A stretch of 64,000 nucleotides of DNA from Neopestalotiopsis rosae (Eukaryota > Ascomycota > Sordariomycetes > Amphisphaeriales > Sporocadaceae): NCBI GenBank assembly GCA_023078685.1, contig JALGAS010000001.1, positions 4,030,001 through 4,094,000 of the forward strand, given 5' to 3'. The position numbers were made by a program, and so were the translations under genes. Under the pieces are notes generated by a model that had not been told where the DNA came from, did no database searches, and saw only the letters and a list, made by a program, of their open reading frames with translations. How positions within the stretch are numbered: position 1 is the first letter of the stretch; the number at the start of each line of letters is the position of its first letter. Below are positions 1 through 12,212 of the stretch, in pieces.

Positions 1-1696
1 AAAGATGTGTCAAAGAGGAGGAGACCACATGTACAGCAATAGTGGTCCTCGGCGCTTTGGTGTTGCGATGCAAACAAAAAAAAAAACCGTGGGAAGAGAC
101 GCGGGTTCAATCGTATCGTGATTGTGACACTGAGCAAAAACAGCCGACCCGGATGCTGAATGAGACGGGACCGTTGCACTAGATCTACAGCCTAGACAAG
201 CGCTTTAGCACTCAGCTGAGGAGTATGCCTTAACGTAGGCCATGTAGCGATAGTATACAACTCTCAATGGAGTGAAGGAGCAGCAGCAGCAGCAGCAGCA
301 GCAACACCCCACTGAAATCGATGGCTGATTGGAAATTCTATTACTTGGTATGTCACGTACATGCCCATGACCCAGTGCTGTCCATGCACCATTGTCATTG
401 ATGTTCGAGATGAGGATCAATGAAAGTCCGCGCCCACCCTGAGACCTCAACTGCACCGTTCCAGATGAACGTATCGTGGATGTACACTGAGCCGGTACTC
501 GGGTTGGTATCGAGGCATATTGAATACCAGAGCACGCACGCCCCTAACGGAAAGGTATATACTTCGCATACCTACGTTCCATGGGAGACAAGGAGCGAGG
601 CAATTCGTTACAGTGTCAAGCTGAAGCGGTATGAAGCAATGCAAGAAGAACATACAGCGGACTTATGGATTCAGCTAATCAAGATGCACCATGTGCGTAT
701 ACGTCGGAACCTTGGAAGCCATCAAAGTTCTAAGCAGCCGAAGAATAGAAGAGACGACCCCTCGTGCATCCAATTGATGTAGGTATATCAAGCACCAGGT
801 GGGACTGTCCGTGCAATGCAGCCAGCCTCCCTTTGGTCGAAGCATCGTACTGTAATTATACTATGATCAAGTGCTTTCGAGCTTCATACGTCAATATAAT
901 TGTAGACTATCACAGCGGATAACTTGGGTCAATTTCAATATAATGGGATTTGGTGTGGTGCAGGGCTGGAAAGGAAACTGTCAGTAGGTACAGACTACAT
1001 ACTATTCATGATATGCAGTCGACATCAGACGCGGACCTTGCCCATGCTGAGCAATTGGCTTCGATCAAAGTGTCGGTGCTCTCTGTACCTCCCCTCGCAG
1101 ACTAGGTACCTACGTAGATATACACTAGCAGGTGCCTACGTGGGCGACATGGGGGTATGGTCTTCCTAGACTTGGGCGCAGGTACTCTTGATGAATGGAC
1201 TGCTGGGTACCTGGCTGCAGAATAGGTGGTACACATCTAAGCTCTATGTAGGCATGTACCAGACACGCGCAGTGCTGTGTAGGCACTTGCAATTGACTGA
1301 CTTCACACTCCAATCGCCAGCTTGCAGTGTTGCATGTACCTACGCCCCAAGCATCAAGGGGTAGGCAGCGGGACAAACGATACCTTGCCTCTCTCTGCAC
1401 AAACCAATCAGACATTATTTTGTGTCTACAAAACTTCATGGTTCTCCCAAAGCTGCAAGCTAGGCAGTTCTGGCAATATACCAGCTACTACTACTAGACA
1501 CGAGAGGTACAGCTGCTACCATATTCTGGGCCTCCATTGACATTCTTGGGGACCTCACGGACTGGTTCACGGGTGGCACACCTAGCACTGCTGGACTATT
1601 AACGACAGCCACCGACGACTGCCATTGCGATCGCAAACATACGCAGCGACCACCGACCCACGACTACGACCACGACCACGATTATAACCTCCGCTC
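1..1696. other. Left intergenic region, no gene supported
   Basis: The stretch before the first gene holds only short open frames without recognisable domains. It contains a short CAG microsatellite near 281-302. From about 1080 to 1270 there are several TAGGTACC/GTAGGTAC-type words. The last 50 bases before the LAA1-like start carry imperfect CGACCACGA repeats, probably in its 5' leader. I see no RNA gene. Confidence 0.6.
281..302. repeat. CAG trinucleotide microsatellite
   Basis: About seven CAG units in a row lie in intergenic DNA. No supported gene reads through them. Confidence 0.9.
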
Positions 1697-4600
1697 ATGT
1701 CGGCACCGTCTTCGCCGGGCCACGATGCCCGCGATGAGCCACCTCCCCCCTCGCCGCCCCGCGCCACCGCCATTGCCAGCGAGACCAGCCAGAATCCCGA
1801 GCTTGACCTCACCAAGCTGCGCGCTCTGCCAGTCGAACAACAGGACCTTTACATCCTGACCTTTGTGTCTAGCCTTGGCAAACATGTCAAGGCATTGCCT
1901 GCCGACGATTGCACGTCTCAGCAGTTCTACTTGAAAAAGGAGGCCTTCCAGCTCATCAACCTGCCCTCGCCCTCCCCGAGTCGCGTGACGAGAGGTGAGA
2001 TTGGTGCCGTTCTCGCCCATGTCTTCGCTAAAGGAGACCGGAAGCTGCTCTTTGAGACTGTCAATGACCTCGTGTCAATTATTACCAATTCAAAGATCAA
2101 GACGGATGCCGAGATCAGAGCGAGACACGCTGCCGTTACCTGCCTGGGTCATGTCTACGCTGCCGCCGGCGACAGCGCCATTACACTGCACCAGCTTTCC
2201 TGTGGCGCCCTAATCAAGCTCCTGAAAGCAACCTCGAGCAATGCTGGCCTCCGTGCCACCGTGCTAGATTCACTAGCCAAGATTGTCGGCATGGTTGCTG
2301 GGAGCATGGACGAGAGCATTGCCAGGGACATCTGGAAGCAGTCGCGCGCCGCTGCTGCAGGAGACAAGGGCCATCTCGCAGCTATCGCGGCCTGTCGGTG
2401 CTTAAAGTCCCTGGTCAAGCACACGCCCTACTTTGAGACTTCTGGCGACTTTGAGAATCTAAAGCTGGCGCTCTTCAAAGCATTCGACTCACCCTCTTCC
2501 CAGGTGCGCCAGGCTGCCGCTGACTGTTTGGCTGAGGCAATGGCAATCAGCCACTCCGAGCTCGGTGCTGGTGACGTCGCAGCGCCCAAGGCCAAGAAGC
2601 CAAAGTCAAAGGCGAGCAAACGCGCTTCCGTCCAGCCCGGTGCTGGCCTCGCCGAGGAAGATGACATTCCGTCCCGGCCGGGAAGTCCGGCTCCAGGCGG
2701 CAGCAAGAAGTCGCAGCAGCTGGCATTGACGCTGACCGACATGCTCAAGACCTTGTCTACTCAGTACGTGCGCTTGTCCACCACAAATCGGGCCAGGGCC
2801 GCGCTCGGTATCTGCTACGGTCGGGTGTTGAGGACGCTCGGGGAGAAGGCTGTCGAGACCAACTACCTGAGAATCGTGGAGAATTTGACCGTCGATTTGC
2901 TGGGCAATCCAAACATTATAAATAATCGTTATAGACTCCTTATTTCCAGGCGTATAGTGGACTCGATTCTCCAAACTACTGTTGGCCAAAAGATCTTGGG
3001 CGAGTCGGGCCAAATGACTGCGGCTAGATCCGTCGTCAACGACATTCTGAAAAACTATCCACAGGCCATCAAGGAACGCCCCGAGCCGAGCAAATACACT
3101 CTCATCGCCACGCTCGGCGCCGTGGCCTCCCTCATCGACTCTTTGGGATCCGCGGCCAATAGTTTCTCGGAGTCTTGCCGTGATGGGCTGCTTCAGGTTC
3201 TACAGCATCCCAGCTACAGTGTGCAGGTCTACGCTTCGCATTGCATGAAGAGCTTTGTAAAAGCCTGCCCACAGCAGCTCCTACCATGCTTGTCAGTCTG
3301 TATGAACAGCCTGAGTCGGGAGCTCTCTCAGCTTGGCACTGGACGCAACTCGCCACGACGATGCGTGGGTTTCGCTCATGGCCTAGCCACGACCCTGAGC
3401 GCCAGCCCGGACCGGCCATTGTATGGATCGGTAGACATAAATAGCCGAGTTCTGACCATGGCCACCAATCTACTCAAGTCGAGTGGCAAATCGGAACTCC
3501 GTGTTTCGAGCACACAAATACAAGTCGCTTGGATACTTATTGGCGGTCTCATGTCACTCGGCCCAAATTTTGTCAAAATCCACTTGTCGCAGCTTTTGCT
3601 GCTCTGGAAGAATGCCCTTCCAAAGCCTTTGGCAAAGGACAACACGTCATCGAGAAGTCTTTTGGAGGCATGTTTCCTGACCAATGTCAGAGAGTGCGCA
3701 TTGGGCTCGATTCTTGCCTTTTTGCAGTTCAATAGTCGCCTGTTGACGGTAGACGTGTCGAAACGCATCGCTGCCATGTTGCAGAGCACAACAGCGTTTT
3801 TGCGGACACTGCCCCAGAAGAAAACGACGGATGACGTTTCGCAAAGACTGACGCCGGCGTTGCAACTCCAGGATCTAGAACTCATGGTTCAGCGCCGCGT
3901 GTTGCAGTGCTACACAAAACTCGTGAACCAGAGTCCTGCCGGCGGCAGTGAGGCATTGTTGCAGTCTAACCTCTTGACTGCGGCTGTTTCCCTGTTTGCG
4001 GATCCTGAAAACTATGCCGGCAATTCACTGAGCGCATCCATTGCTAATGCCGCCGGTACCTTTGAATCGGTCTGGGAGGTGGGAGATAATTCTGGTTTCG
4101 GGGTGACTGGTCTCGTCAATGGCTTCAGAGTCGAGAGGCTTCCTGGTGAGCAGGACAATTCCGCTGACCAGCCCGCGTCAGATCAGGTAGATCCCGAGGC
4201 CTTCATCGATGACCTTCTGAGGTCTCCGGTTTGCCCGTCCCTCGAGCACGATGCCGCGATGCTTTACGTGAGCGATGCTAGTGGGCCGGGTGCACTACCG
4301 CATCCGCCGGCTACAGAGGTGATCAACATGGCTATCCAACTGTTTGCCTTTGTATTTCCCCTGACACCTGCCAAGGTTCAGGAAAGCATTCTGGAGCAAG
4401 TCGCAACATTCATGTCAGCAGGAGTACTGCAGCGTGATCCGGGTCGCAAAGCCGCCATGAACGTCAACATCGCCACTGCCCTCCTATATAGCTTGAAAGT
4501 TGCCTCGCGAGAGACGACGTCTCCTCCTGGCGACATCACAAATCTCGCGGTAGAGAAGCTCTTGCAAGAGGTCGTGCGAGGATTTGTGCTTGACCCAGAC

Positions 4601-7600
4601 CAATACATCCGCAGCCTCGGGTATGCCACGATTGCAAGACTGTGCAATACATGCGGCAATGCCTTTACCAACGGTGAGATCAAGCACCTTGTCGACACAA
4701 TTGTCAGCAATCGTGAACCCAGCGCGAGAGCTGGGTGCGCCATGTCTTTGGGGTGCATCCAGGCCAAACTTGGAGGCATGGCTGCTGGATATCATCTCAA
4801 AACAATACTCGGGATACTCATGTCGCTCTGCAACGATCCGCACCCGACGGTGCATTACTGGGCTCTCGAGGCGCTGTCCCGGGTAGCAGACGCAGCTGGC
4901 CTGGGATTCGCCCCCTATGTGTCGAGTAGCCTGGGAATGCTGACGCAGCTCTACCTCTCGGATACACACCACCCCGAAGTCTCGTCCGCCATCTCGATGA
5001 ATCTGGAAATGGAGCTTTCCACGGTCGGCGCCATCACGCACTGTGTTGACTCGATGATCAATGTCCTGGGCCCGGATTTGCAAGATGCCACAAAGTCGCG
5101 AGAGCTCATCCTGACCCTAACAGGCCAGCTTCAGGACGAAGACGACGTCGATGTTCAGCGCGCCAGCCTGAGCTGCCTGGAGCACCTCTCGCTCTATGCT
5201 CCTGGCAACATGGTCTTTGCCGACTACGTAAAGCTATTGCAGAAGTACCTCAATTGCGACACGGCATCGTTGCGGGACGCTGCAGTGGACGGTCTGTACA
5301 ACCTGATGAAGCGAAACTCTCAAGACGTTTTTGATGCTGCACATCCCGGGCTGGAAGATCAACTTTGGCTTGTTCTTGACTCATGCCCGAGCCATGATGG
5401 AATTCGCAACATCATTCGCAACTGGGTCAGGCAGTCGTGTCTGAGCGACACGGCCTCGTGGCTTCAGCGGCTCCAGAATGTGCTCAAGATGACGAGAAAG
5501 AAGGTTGTCGAGGAAAATCGTGCTGGTACGTCTAAACCCAATGGTGGCGTTGACCTGCAAGACGAAGAAGTCGCTGGCTTTGCCGGGGCAGCAAAGGACG
5601 ACAAGGAGCAGGTCGCAAGCTCCGAGGTGGAGCCGTTGCGATGGCAAGTCCGGACCTTTGCCATGAGCTGCCTGAATGAGATATTCCTTCTCATCAACAA
5701 GGATATTGCCACCAATGGTGTATCACCGGCACAGGCGGCACTGCAGGCACGTATTGCCGACGTTGTGCGCATGGGCTTCTCTGCGTCGACATCCAGTGTA
5801 CTCGAGTTGAGAATCTGGGGCCTAAAGATCATTGGGGCGGTTCTTCGCATGTTTGGAAAGACTCCAGATCCCGACTTTGAGGAGGCCATGCTGCTCGAGC
5901 AGTACCAAGCACAAATCAGCTCGGCCCTGACGCCTGCCTTTGCGGCCGACTCGTCTCCCGAATTGGCCTCGGAAGCTGTAAACGTCTGTGCTGCATTCAT
6001 ATCGACTGGAATTGTCACGGATGTGGATAGAATGGGTCGTATTCTCAAGACACTGGTGACGGCGCTGGAGAACTTCTCCAAGGAGTCGGAGCACGCGGGG
6101 ATTGGCGATCTGCAGGGTCTGAGCTCTAATGCTCAGATCATGGTCAAAATGTCCGTCTTCTCTGCCTGGGCCGATCTCCAGGTGGCCAGCCTGGAGCAAA
6201 AGTACTTGTTGAACGTCTTGAAGCCCCATATAGGCACGCTCACCCCTCTCTGGCTAGCTTCTCTCCGGGAGTTTGCTCGTCTACGATTTGAACCAGACAT
6301 CTCCATGACTCTTGGGCCGCCGTCCCTCTCGGGCAGCCTTGACACCATATACGCTGCCTTGAACCGCGAAACGCTGTTGAAATTCTATCAGGACTCGTGG
6401 CTGAAGCTTGTTGATGCCATTGCAAGTCTCATTGAGCAAGACAGCGACTTTGTGTTTGACGCACTTGACGGCAAAGAGATTGAGGGACCGTCTACCAATG
6501 GTCAAGCCAAGGGTCCGGATATCAACTACCGCGACGAACCCGTGGCCTTCTTCTTTGTCCTTTTTGGCATTGCGTTCGAGGCATTGGCAACGCGCCCCGG
6601 CCAGACAGACTCGTTGGCAACTCATGAACAGACGCTGGAAATCCTCCAGGCACTGAAGAAGATACTCCACCCTAGCGTCTCGGGTCATGCCATATATAGA
6701 GAAGCAATCTTCTCCGAGACCATGGACCTGCTCGACCGCCTTGTGCTGACGGAAGGCCTCGATGTGCAAGGCGTCATTGTGGAAATTGCCAGCGCCCTCT
6801 GTGTAGCCCATCCGTCGGCGAGGAAAAAGGAACAGCCCGACAGCGGAGATCTCTCGGAGGATATCGAACAGCTGTTTGAGCTAACGCGCATCATTGTCCT
6901 TGTCCTCTCGGGGCTTCTCCCCAATTTGACGGAAGCTCAGCAGACGGCTCGGCATCAGCTGACTGAGGAGGCCGTACTGCTCATCCGGTCGGCGCTAGGT
7001 GCCATTGTCGATGCGGCCGAGGTGTTCCCAGCCATCATCAAGACGGACCTACACGCTTGTATAATCCACATCTTTGCGACGGTGCTGGCTACGCCGTCTT
7101 GCCAGGAAGTCATTGTGCCTCAGGCTCTGCCCGAGCTAAAGCGCTTCATGACGAGTATATCCGGCGGCAGCACGCCGGCCGCGGCAGGCAACAATGACAG
7201 ACCTCATTCCGCCACCCAGCTGCAGGGTTGCTTGCGTCGTTTCCTGTCCATCTACCTCAATGCCCAAAAGCGTGAGGCACCAACCTCACTATTGTGCGTC
7301 AAGAATTGCCTGTTGGCTGTGACCATTCTATTTACCGGCGGCCAAAATTGTCTGGCAGCCAATGATCCCGTCGTCATTCGCTTCTTGGATGAGTTGATGG
7401 ATTGTCTGTCGGATCGAATGGTGAGTTTTGTCTGTTCCATTGCAATGCTGTCTATTGGATTCTTTTTTCTTTATAGTACCAGACCACACACATTAGCGCA
7501 TTTGCTGACCATGACATGATGGTAATACAGACGGCTAAGATCGCCGCCAATTGCGTCCGATCTCTACTGCTACAATCGTCGCCAACGCCAGCAGACCAAT

Positions 7601-8007
7601 CCATTACCCGCTATCTGCTCCCACGTCTCGTCGCCTTTGTTACTGCGACGGAGCCCGAGGATCCCGAGAATGCGCGTCGTCTTATTGCCCACACGTTGAC
7701 ACAGTATGTCGCCAGTGTGGACAATGACCATGCTCAGATTGTCATGGCAGTTGTGGCGCCGGCGCTCCTGTCGCGCGCTTCTAGCGAGGGCATGGAAGTG
7801 CATCGCGAGACCAGCGCAAGGCTTCTCGAAATGGCATCGGCGGACCCTGCCGCTTTCAGGGGCGTCGTGGCTGCCATGAGCGAGGGACAAAAGGCGTTCA
7901 TGGAGGAAGTGATCAAGTCGGGACGCGCGACTAGCGACAGCAGCAAGACTTCCACTGGCAGTACCGGGCAACCCAGCATTGCCCTCAAGATGGACTTTGG
8001 CTCCTAA
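1697..8007 (+). CDS. LAA1: LAA1/HEATR5-family HEAT-repeat protein
   Basis: Two exons, 1697-7420 and 7531-8007, give 2066 aa. The 110-bp intron starts GTGAGT, has a CTGAC branch motif at about 7504 and ends ACAG, and both sides are phase 0. The protein is almost entirely alpha-helical HEAT-type repeats. A basic disordered insert at roughly residues 295-340 is rich in Lys, Ser and Pro (the AKKPKSKASKRAS stretch). Length matches the Laa1/HEATR5 family (about 2000-2070 aa). In yeast and animals this family binds the AP-1 clathrin adaptor complex and helps localise it at the trans-Golgi and endosomes; that role here is inferred. The ATG is the first in frame and follows a C-rich leader. The next gene, the Whi5/Nrm1-type one, lies 2.2 kb away and is transcribed towards it. 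The family call rests on architecture, length and remembered similarity; another giant HEAT protein is a less likely alternative. Confidence 0.85.
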
Positions 8008-9266
8008 GGCATATTCGCTGCCTCGAGTGCATAGAGTCATGAAGCCGCGTATAGGTAGATCATCTGGCTAGTTTAGCTGGTGTATTGTAAAGACTAGCGA
8101 ATATGACTTGAGCTCTGCGAGATGAATATCCATCGATAGGAAAGAAATACACATAGATATACTTTTAAAGTGACTTGGGCCTGCATGACTCTCTGAAGAC
8201 TTCCAGTCCAGGGAAACCCTCGGATAAGCTCCCTGGACGGACGGAAGCGCTCTTCTTGTCTAGCTCTGTGAGAAATCTGGTCTTTTTCAAGGGCTTTGGC
8301 GTGTGATTGACATAACTTGGGGGCTTCAATGATTCTTTGAGTGGGTTTATCTTGAAGGGCTAAATAGATGTCTCGCCAGATAGTGGTTGGATACAGGACA
8401 AGTCCATAGATTCATCTTTCCCCCTGGTTTATTCGCAGTGTGTGTAGCTGGAAGATGTGCTATGCTGCAGACGCATTGGAATCACTTGCCCGAGGATGGA
8501 GTTTCCAAACAATGCCCATCCCGGTTTTCTTCTTGGACTTTCGTTTATATACTAGTACAATGTTTATGAGCCCAGCTAGGCCGCCGCAATGGTTCTTCAC
8601 AAGTACGGTGGACTTGAACCTGATTTCGATGAGGGCCTTTGTCGCTATAGTCGCTTGTGCCTCCTTTATTCTTTTCCAGGTCGTTGTGCCTGGTTCGACT
8701 TTGGACTGACAGCATCCATGCTACCAGACTGTTCGAGTATTGCCGCAGAGCCAGGTGTTTGATCAATTCGCGGCGTCTTGCGATATGAGCCGCGGAAGGA
8801 GATTTATACACAATTCCTTTAGTGGTACCCTCTCGATAGCATCAGTAGGTTGAGTGTGCGCTGGCTGACCGAGCAACAGAGACGAATCGCCGCGGGCAAT
8901 CTGTGAGTGGATATTGGGGCCAGATGATGATTCGCATATGCAACAATACTCTTCGAGCATGGTTGCGGAATGCTGGACGTGAGCAGCAGTGAGCTTGCCG
9001 TCTAACAAGGGGGGCTCTAAGCAGCTAAAGGTTGTCGTCTGCTGGCAACCACAGGCGTACAGGTAGCACACTGACCAACACATGCTCACAACCGCAACGA
9101 GCATAGACGGACAGATGTGATGATTCTCATGCCCGAGTTGATAGGCCAGGCCAGGGCTAGATCAGTAGAGAAGAGTGGAAAGAGCCAGATTGGGATATAG
9201 GCGTGAAGAGGTATACTAGGCTTAGGCAGGCATGGATAACAAACGTGCGAGGCAGTGAGACAAGTA

Positions 9267-9304
9267 AGGAAGAAGAGGAAGAGGAAGAAGAAGAAGAAGA
9301 AGGA
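9267..9304. repeat. GAA/GGA-rich microsatellite
   Basis: A purine-only run made largely of GAA and GGA units lies in the intergenic space downstream of the LAA1-like gene. Confidence 0.85.
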
Positions 9305-10009
9305 GAGTGTCGTATCATTGAATGACTCCGTATTCCATTCATGTGGCCAAATCGTTCCTGTATGTGTATGCAGGCACTCATTGTTCTTTCCCTCAAATTT
9401 TAAATGATCTCCTTGAACCCCAACTCACTTTCTCCCGCTCTTTCTCTCTTTCACACATCTCCTTCCTCCTTTCCTTTTTTTTTTTTCAAACCTCCTGGTC
9501 TTGCTTCTTCCGATGATTCGCTGGTCGCACCTTCCTGCCTCGGGCTTTTCATTGATAGGTCCGCAACATACCCAAATGGTCAAGGCAAGAGCAACCTGAG
9601 GATGAGGCAGACCTCAGTTTGTCCGACTTTGACTGCATGTAGCGAGTCCGAGAAAGAGAAGGAAGATAGGGATAGTAAACAAGGAGTGGTAGAAGTTGAG
9701 GGTATGCAAGGGGTCAAAAGCAGACAGGACTTTCACAAGGGGAAAGAAACCGACCATCTGGAGGTCCAACTGGGGTTTCAACGACTCAGCAAAGAGATGA
9801 GAGGCAGAAGCTATCATTTGATCATCACAACACACACAAGGCTAGCTCAGGTCGGCTCTCTCTACCTTATACACTACTACCAACCCAGGCCCTTTTCTTT
9901 TCTTGGCCCAAGACGTCAAAGTTTGCGTGCAACTGGTGCCATCATCGCCTTTCCTTTCTAATGCCAACTTAATTTGCTAGTGATTTCAGTAGCAGCTTCA
10001 CCTCGTCGC

Positions 10010-10071
10010 TGTAGTTGTTGTCGTCGTCGTCGCCGTCGTTGTTGTTGTTGTTGCCGTCATCGTCGCCGTCA
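10010..10071. repeat. GTC/GTT/GCC trinucleotide-rich tract
   Basis: Imperfect trinucleotide units (GTT, GTC, CGT, GCC) run for about 60 bp, 150 bp beyond the stop codon of the Whi5/Nrm1-like gene and possibly in its 3' UTR. Confidence 0.8.
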
Positions 10072-10217
10072 TAAAATCATGGCACGCAGCCTAGTTGCTC
10101 AGTCCGCTTCACCCGCACCAAGCTTCATCGTTGGTTGACAGGGAGTGGAGGGTTCATTTCCCATCCATCTGCCCTTGCCCTCCCCGTACACTTGCGCTCA
10201 GCGCAGTCGATTCACCC

Positions 10218-11135
10218 TCAGCCGCGAGAGAGACTAATCAGCCCGTCCGCCACTCCTCCTTCGATCGCTGTGCTTGTCAACTCTGTTCGTGTCGGTCGAG
10301 GCTGCTCCGTCCCCCCACAATATGAGATTGGCAGTGTAGTCAGACGCTTATCAAGAGTTCTATATTTGCGAACCATTTCCCGTCGAACCTGTAGACGCTC
10401 AAAGGGCAAATCCTCCTATTAGACGGAATACATGTTAGTTTCGACACAGGTATCGAACAAGGGTTGAGAACCAAGAAGAAAGAAAAAAAGAAGAAGAAGA
10501 AGACAGGAGTGAAAAGCAACGTCTGGCAAACACACCCCTGCCCAGACAGACATATTGCTAATCAATCATGATGCTAAGCAGCACCGGTCACTAACCTGAC
10601 CCGTCCGTAGCTTGTAGCCAGCAAGTCCAAGCCTGAGCCGCAGCACCTCGGCATGCTGACGTGCTTCAGAGCGCGTTATTGTTGGCCGACGCGGCAGTCG
10701 TGGCGGCGATGGTGCCAGTGTGTCCGTATCCGCCTCCGCCTCCGCCTCCACATCCGTTGCGCACGTTGCCAGAGACGTATCCACTGTCGAATTATCGAAT
10801 ATGGAAGATGGCTCTGGGGACACAGAGCAAGTCTCGCGATCTCGACTAACTGGACCGCCAGTGCTTTCATCGCTTGTGGTCACCACCATTAATGACGACG
10901 CCGCCGCTGCCGCCGCCGCCGATCCGCGTTGCCTCTTTTTTACTGCTTCTGCTTCGTCTGCCACAGCTGTTGTACTTTTCCTTTTGCCGCTATTGCTGCT
11001 ACTTGAGCCGTGTACGTCATGCGATACCGGTATTTTGACCTCTGATGGCTGCGGCGGCTTGAGCGATGTTATTGGAGACTGCGCATTGTTGTCGAGGGGC
11101 GCCAATGCCCGTCGCTTGCCAGGAGACACATTCAT
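10218..11135 (-). CDS. whi5/nrm1: Whi5/Nrm1-family G1/S transcription co-repressor
   Basis: Two exons, 11135-10596 and 10415-10218, give 245 aa. The 180-bp intron is phase 0, starts GTTAGT and ends AATAG. The N-terminus has a conserved-looking GKRRALAPLDNN block. The middle is disordered, Ser-rich and contains poly-Ala at about residues 79-85. Residues about 163-190 read LRLRLGLAGYKLRTGQ followed by EDLPFERLQV. This is the GTB-type motif by which Whi5 and Nrm1 bind SBF/MBF. Whi5/Nrm1 proteins repress G1/S transcription; Whi5 is released by CDK phosphorylation, and Nrm1 closes the MBF wave after S-phase entry. Filamentous fungi often have one gene of this type, so I do not choose between the two names. 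The intron cuts the motif itself, which is why neither exon alone shows it whole. The ATG at 11135 is chosen because no upstream in-frame ATG is seen. Several SP/TP sites could be CDK targets. Confidence 0.85.
10471..10503. repeat. GAA-rich tract inside the Whi5/Nrm1 intron
   Basis: On the coding (minus) strand this is a TCTTC-rich polypyrimidine run inside the 180-bp intron, 55-90 bases upstream of the acceptor at 10416. Confidence 0.7.
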
Positions 11136-12212
11136 GCTGCCGCCGAATGGGTAGAATGAAAGGGCCCGGATCCTCGTGGATTGAATAGGTCGTCTGCGCA
11201 ACAGAATTACTGCCAACGTCCAAATGTAGTGGATGACAAATCGGTCGGTCGTCGATGGGGCTTTGGCTGCGTTGGACTACTCTGGTAGAAGCTGATGCGA
11301 TCGTGACAACTTCCTGCTGAAAGTTTTGGAAAGCGGAAGACGGTCGGGGAAATACAAGAATAATTCAGTAGTACTTGCTGTGCATATGTTGTTTAACTGA
11401 CCAAGAAAACATAAAGTACGAATGTATGTATATAGCTTTCTATTTTACCCAGGAGCAGGCAGTTGAGGTTAAGAGCGAACTAGGCGTGCTAATTGATTAT
11501 ATATGGAGATGTCGCGTCTTTCCCAGGCGCGTCATACATAAAAATACGCTGGTCACTATTATTACATTTATGCACTATTTACTTTTTGCCATTTTCAGCA
11601 AGCGCGCCTATATCATCCACACCAAGGCACAATAGTTGTTCAAAACATCAAGAATCAATAATAACGGCCCTTGTGTATACATGTGGGCAATCCATCAAAT
11701 AAGAGCACCTACTTCATTTCAAGAGGACAATATCATATAAAGGGAAAAAAAAAGATTTCTCAAGACCATCACCCAATGTGTCTGTAATGTGAAAAAAAAC
11801 TGCAGTCGCTATCATAGCTCCTATTTTCCCGGGTATCATCATTATTGCTTTGCCTCCCACCGAACACGTGCATGGCGAAAACTGAGCCGCCCGAATATCC
11901 CACCGTACGGGGGATATTGCGTCCATGCTGAATCAACGAACCTCATTTGCGTCCACCCCAAACTCCAAGACAAAACACAAAGATAAAACAGAATCTCACG
12001 CTGACAAACGCCCCGTCACCCTCATGTTGGCCGCCAACTCAGCCTTGCGCCCTTCCCTCTTTAAATTTTCATATGCTGACATGAACGTTTATATATCATA
12101 TAGCATCCATCACGCTCGCCAGATTTCCCTGCACATATTGTACAAGCCTCGACCTCACCCTACCTCCCCCTTCCACCCGATCCCCATTGAAGGTACAGTA
12201 ATGATGTCGGCA
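11136..12212. other. Upstream region of the Whi5/Nrm1-like gene; 3' side of MED15
   Basis: No gene is supported here. It should contain the promoter of the Whi5/Nrm1-like gene and the 3' UTR of MED15, since both are on the minus strand. It is AT-rich between about 11370 and 11800. Two CGCGTC words near 11513 and 11528 are listed separately. Confidence 0.55.
11513..11533. promoter_or_regulatory. Pair of CGCGTC words, candidate MBF (MCB-like) sites
   Basis: CGCGTC occurs at 11513-11518 and again at 11528-11533, 380-400 bp upstream of the Whi5/Nrm1-like ATG. The MCB element bound by MBF has a CGCG core (ACGCGT). In yeast NRM1 is itself an MBF target, so a feedback site is plausible. The flanks deviate from the full consensus, so this is only a candidate. 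Confidence 0.3.

Larger units (their letters stand above)
8008..10217. other. Intergenic region between convergent genes, no gene supported
   Basis: This lies between the 3' ends of the LAA1-like and Whi5/Nrm1-like genes. It has a GAA/GGA-rich tract at about 9267-9304, a T-run near 9476-9486, and a GTC/GTT-rich trinucleotide tract at about 10010-10071. Open frames in it, the longest about 185 codons at 9404-9961, are low complexity and match nothing I recognise. A tRNA-like B-box word near 8611 does not fold (see rejected items). Confidence 0.55.

Noticed and set aside
420..782. 120-codon plus-strand frame near the left edge
   Set aside because: No domain, no homology I recognise, no splice or leader evidence; consistent with chance.
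8600..8625. tRNA B-box-like word on the minus strand (GGTTCAAGTCC)
   Set aside because: The five bases on either side of the T loop do not pair, and no A box, acceptor stem or anticodon arm can be placed.
9404..9961. 185-codon plus-strand frame
   Set aside because: Starts in a T-rich low-complexity run and shows no domain; lies in the 3' region between convergent genes.
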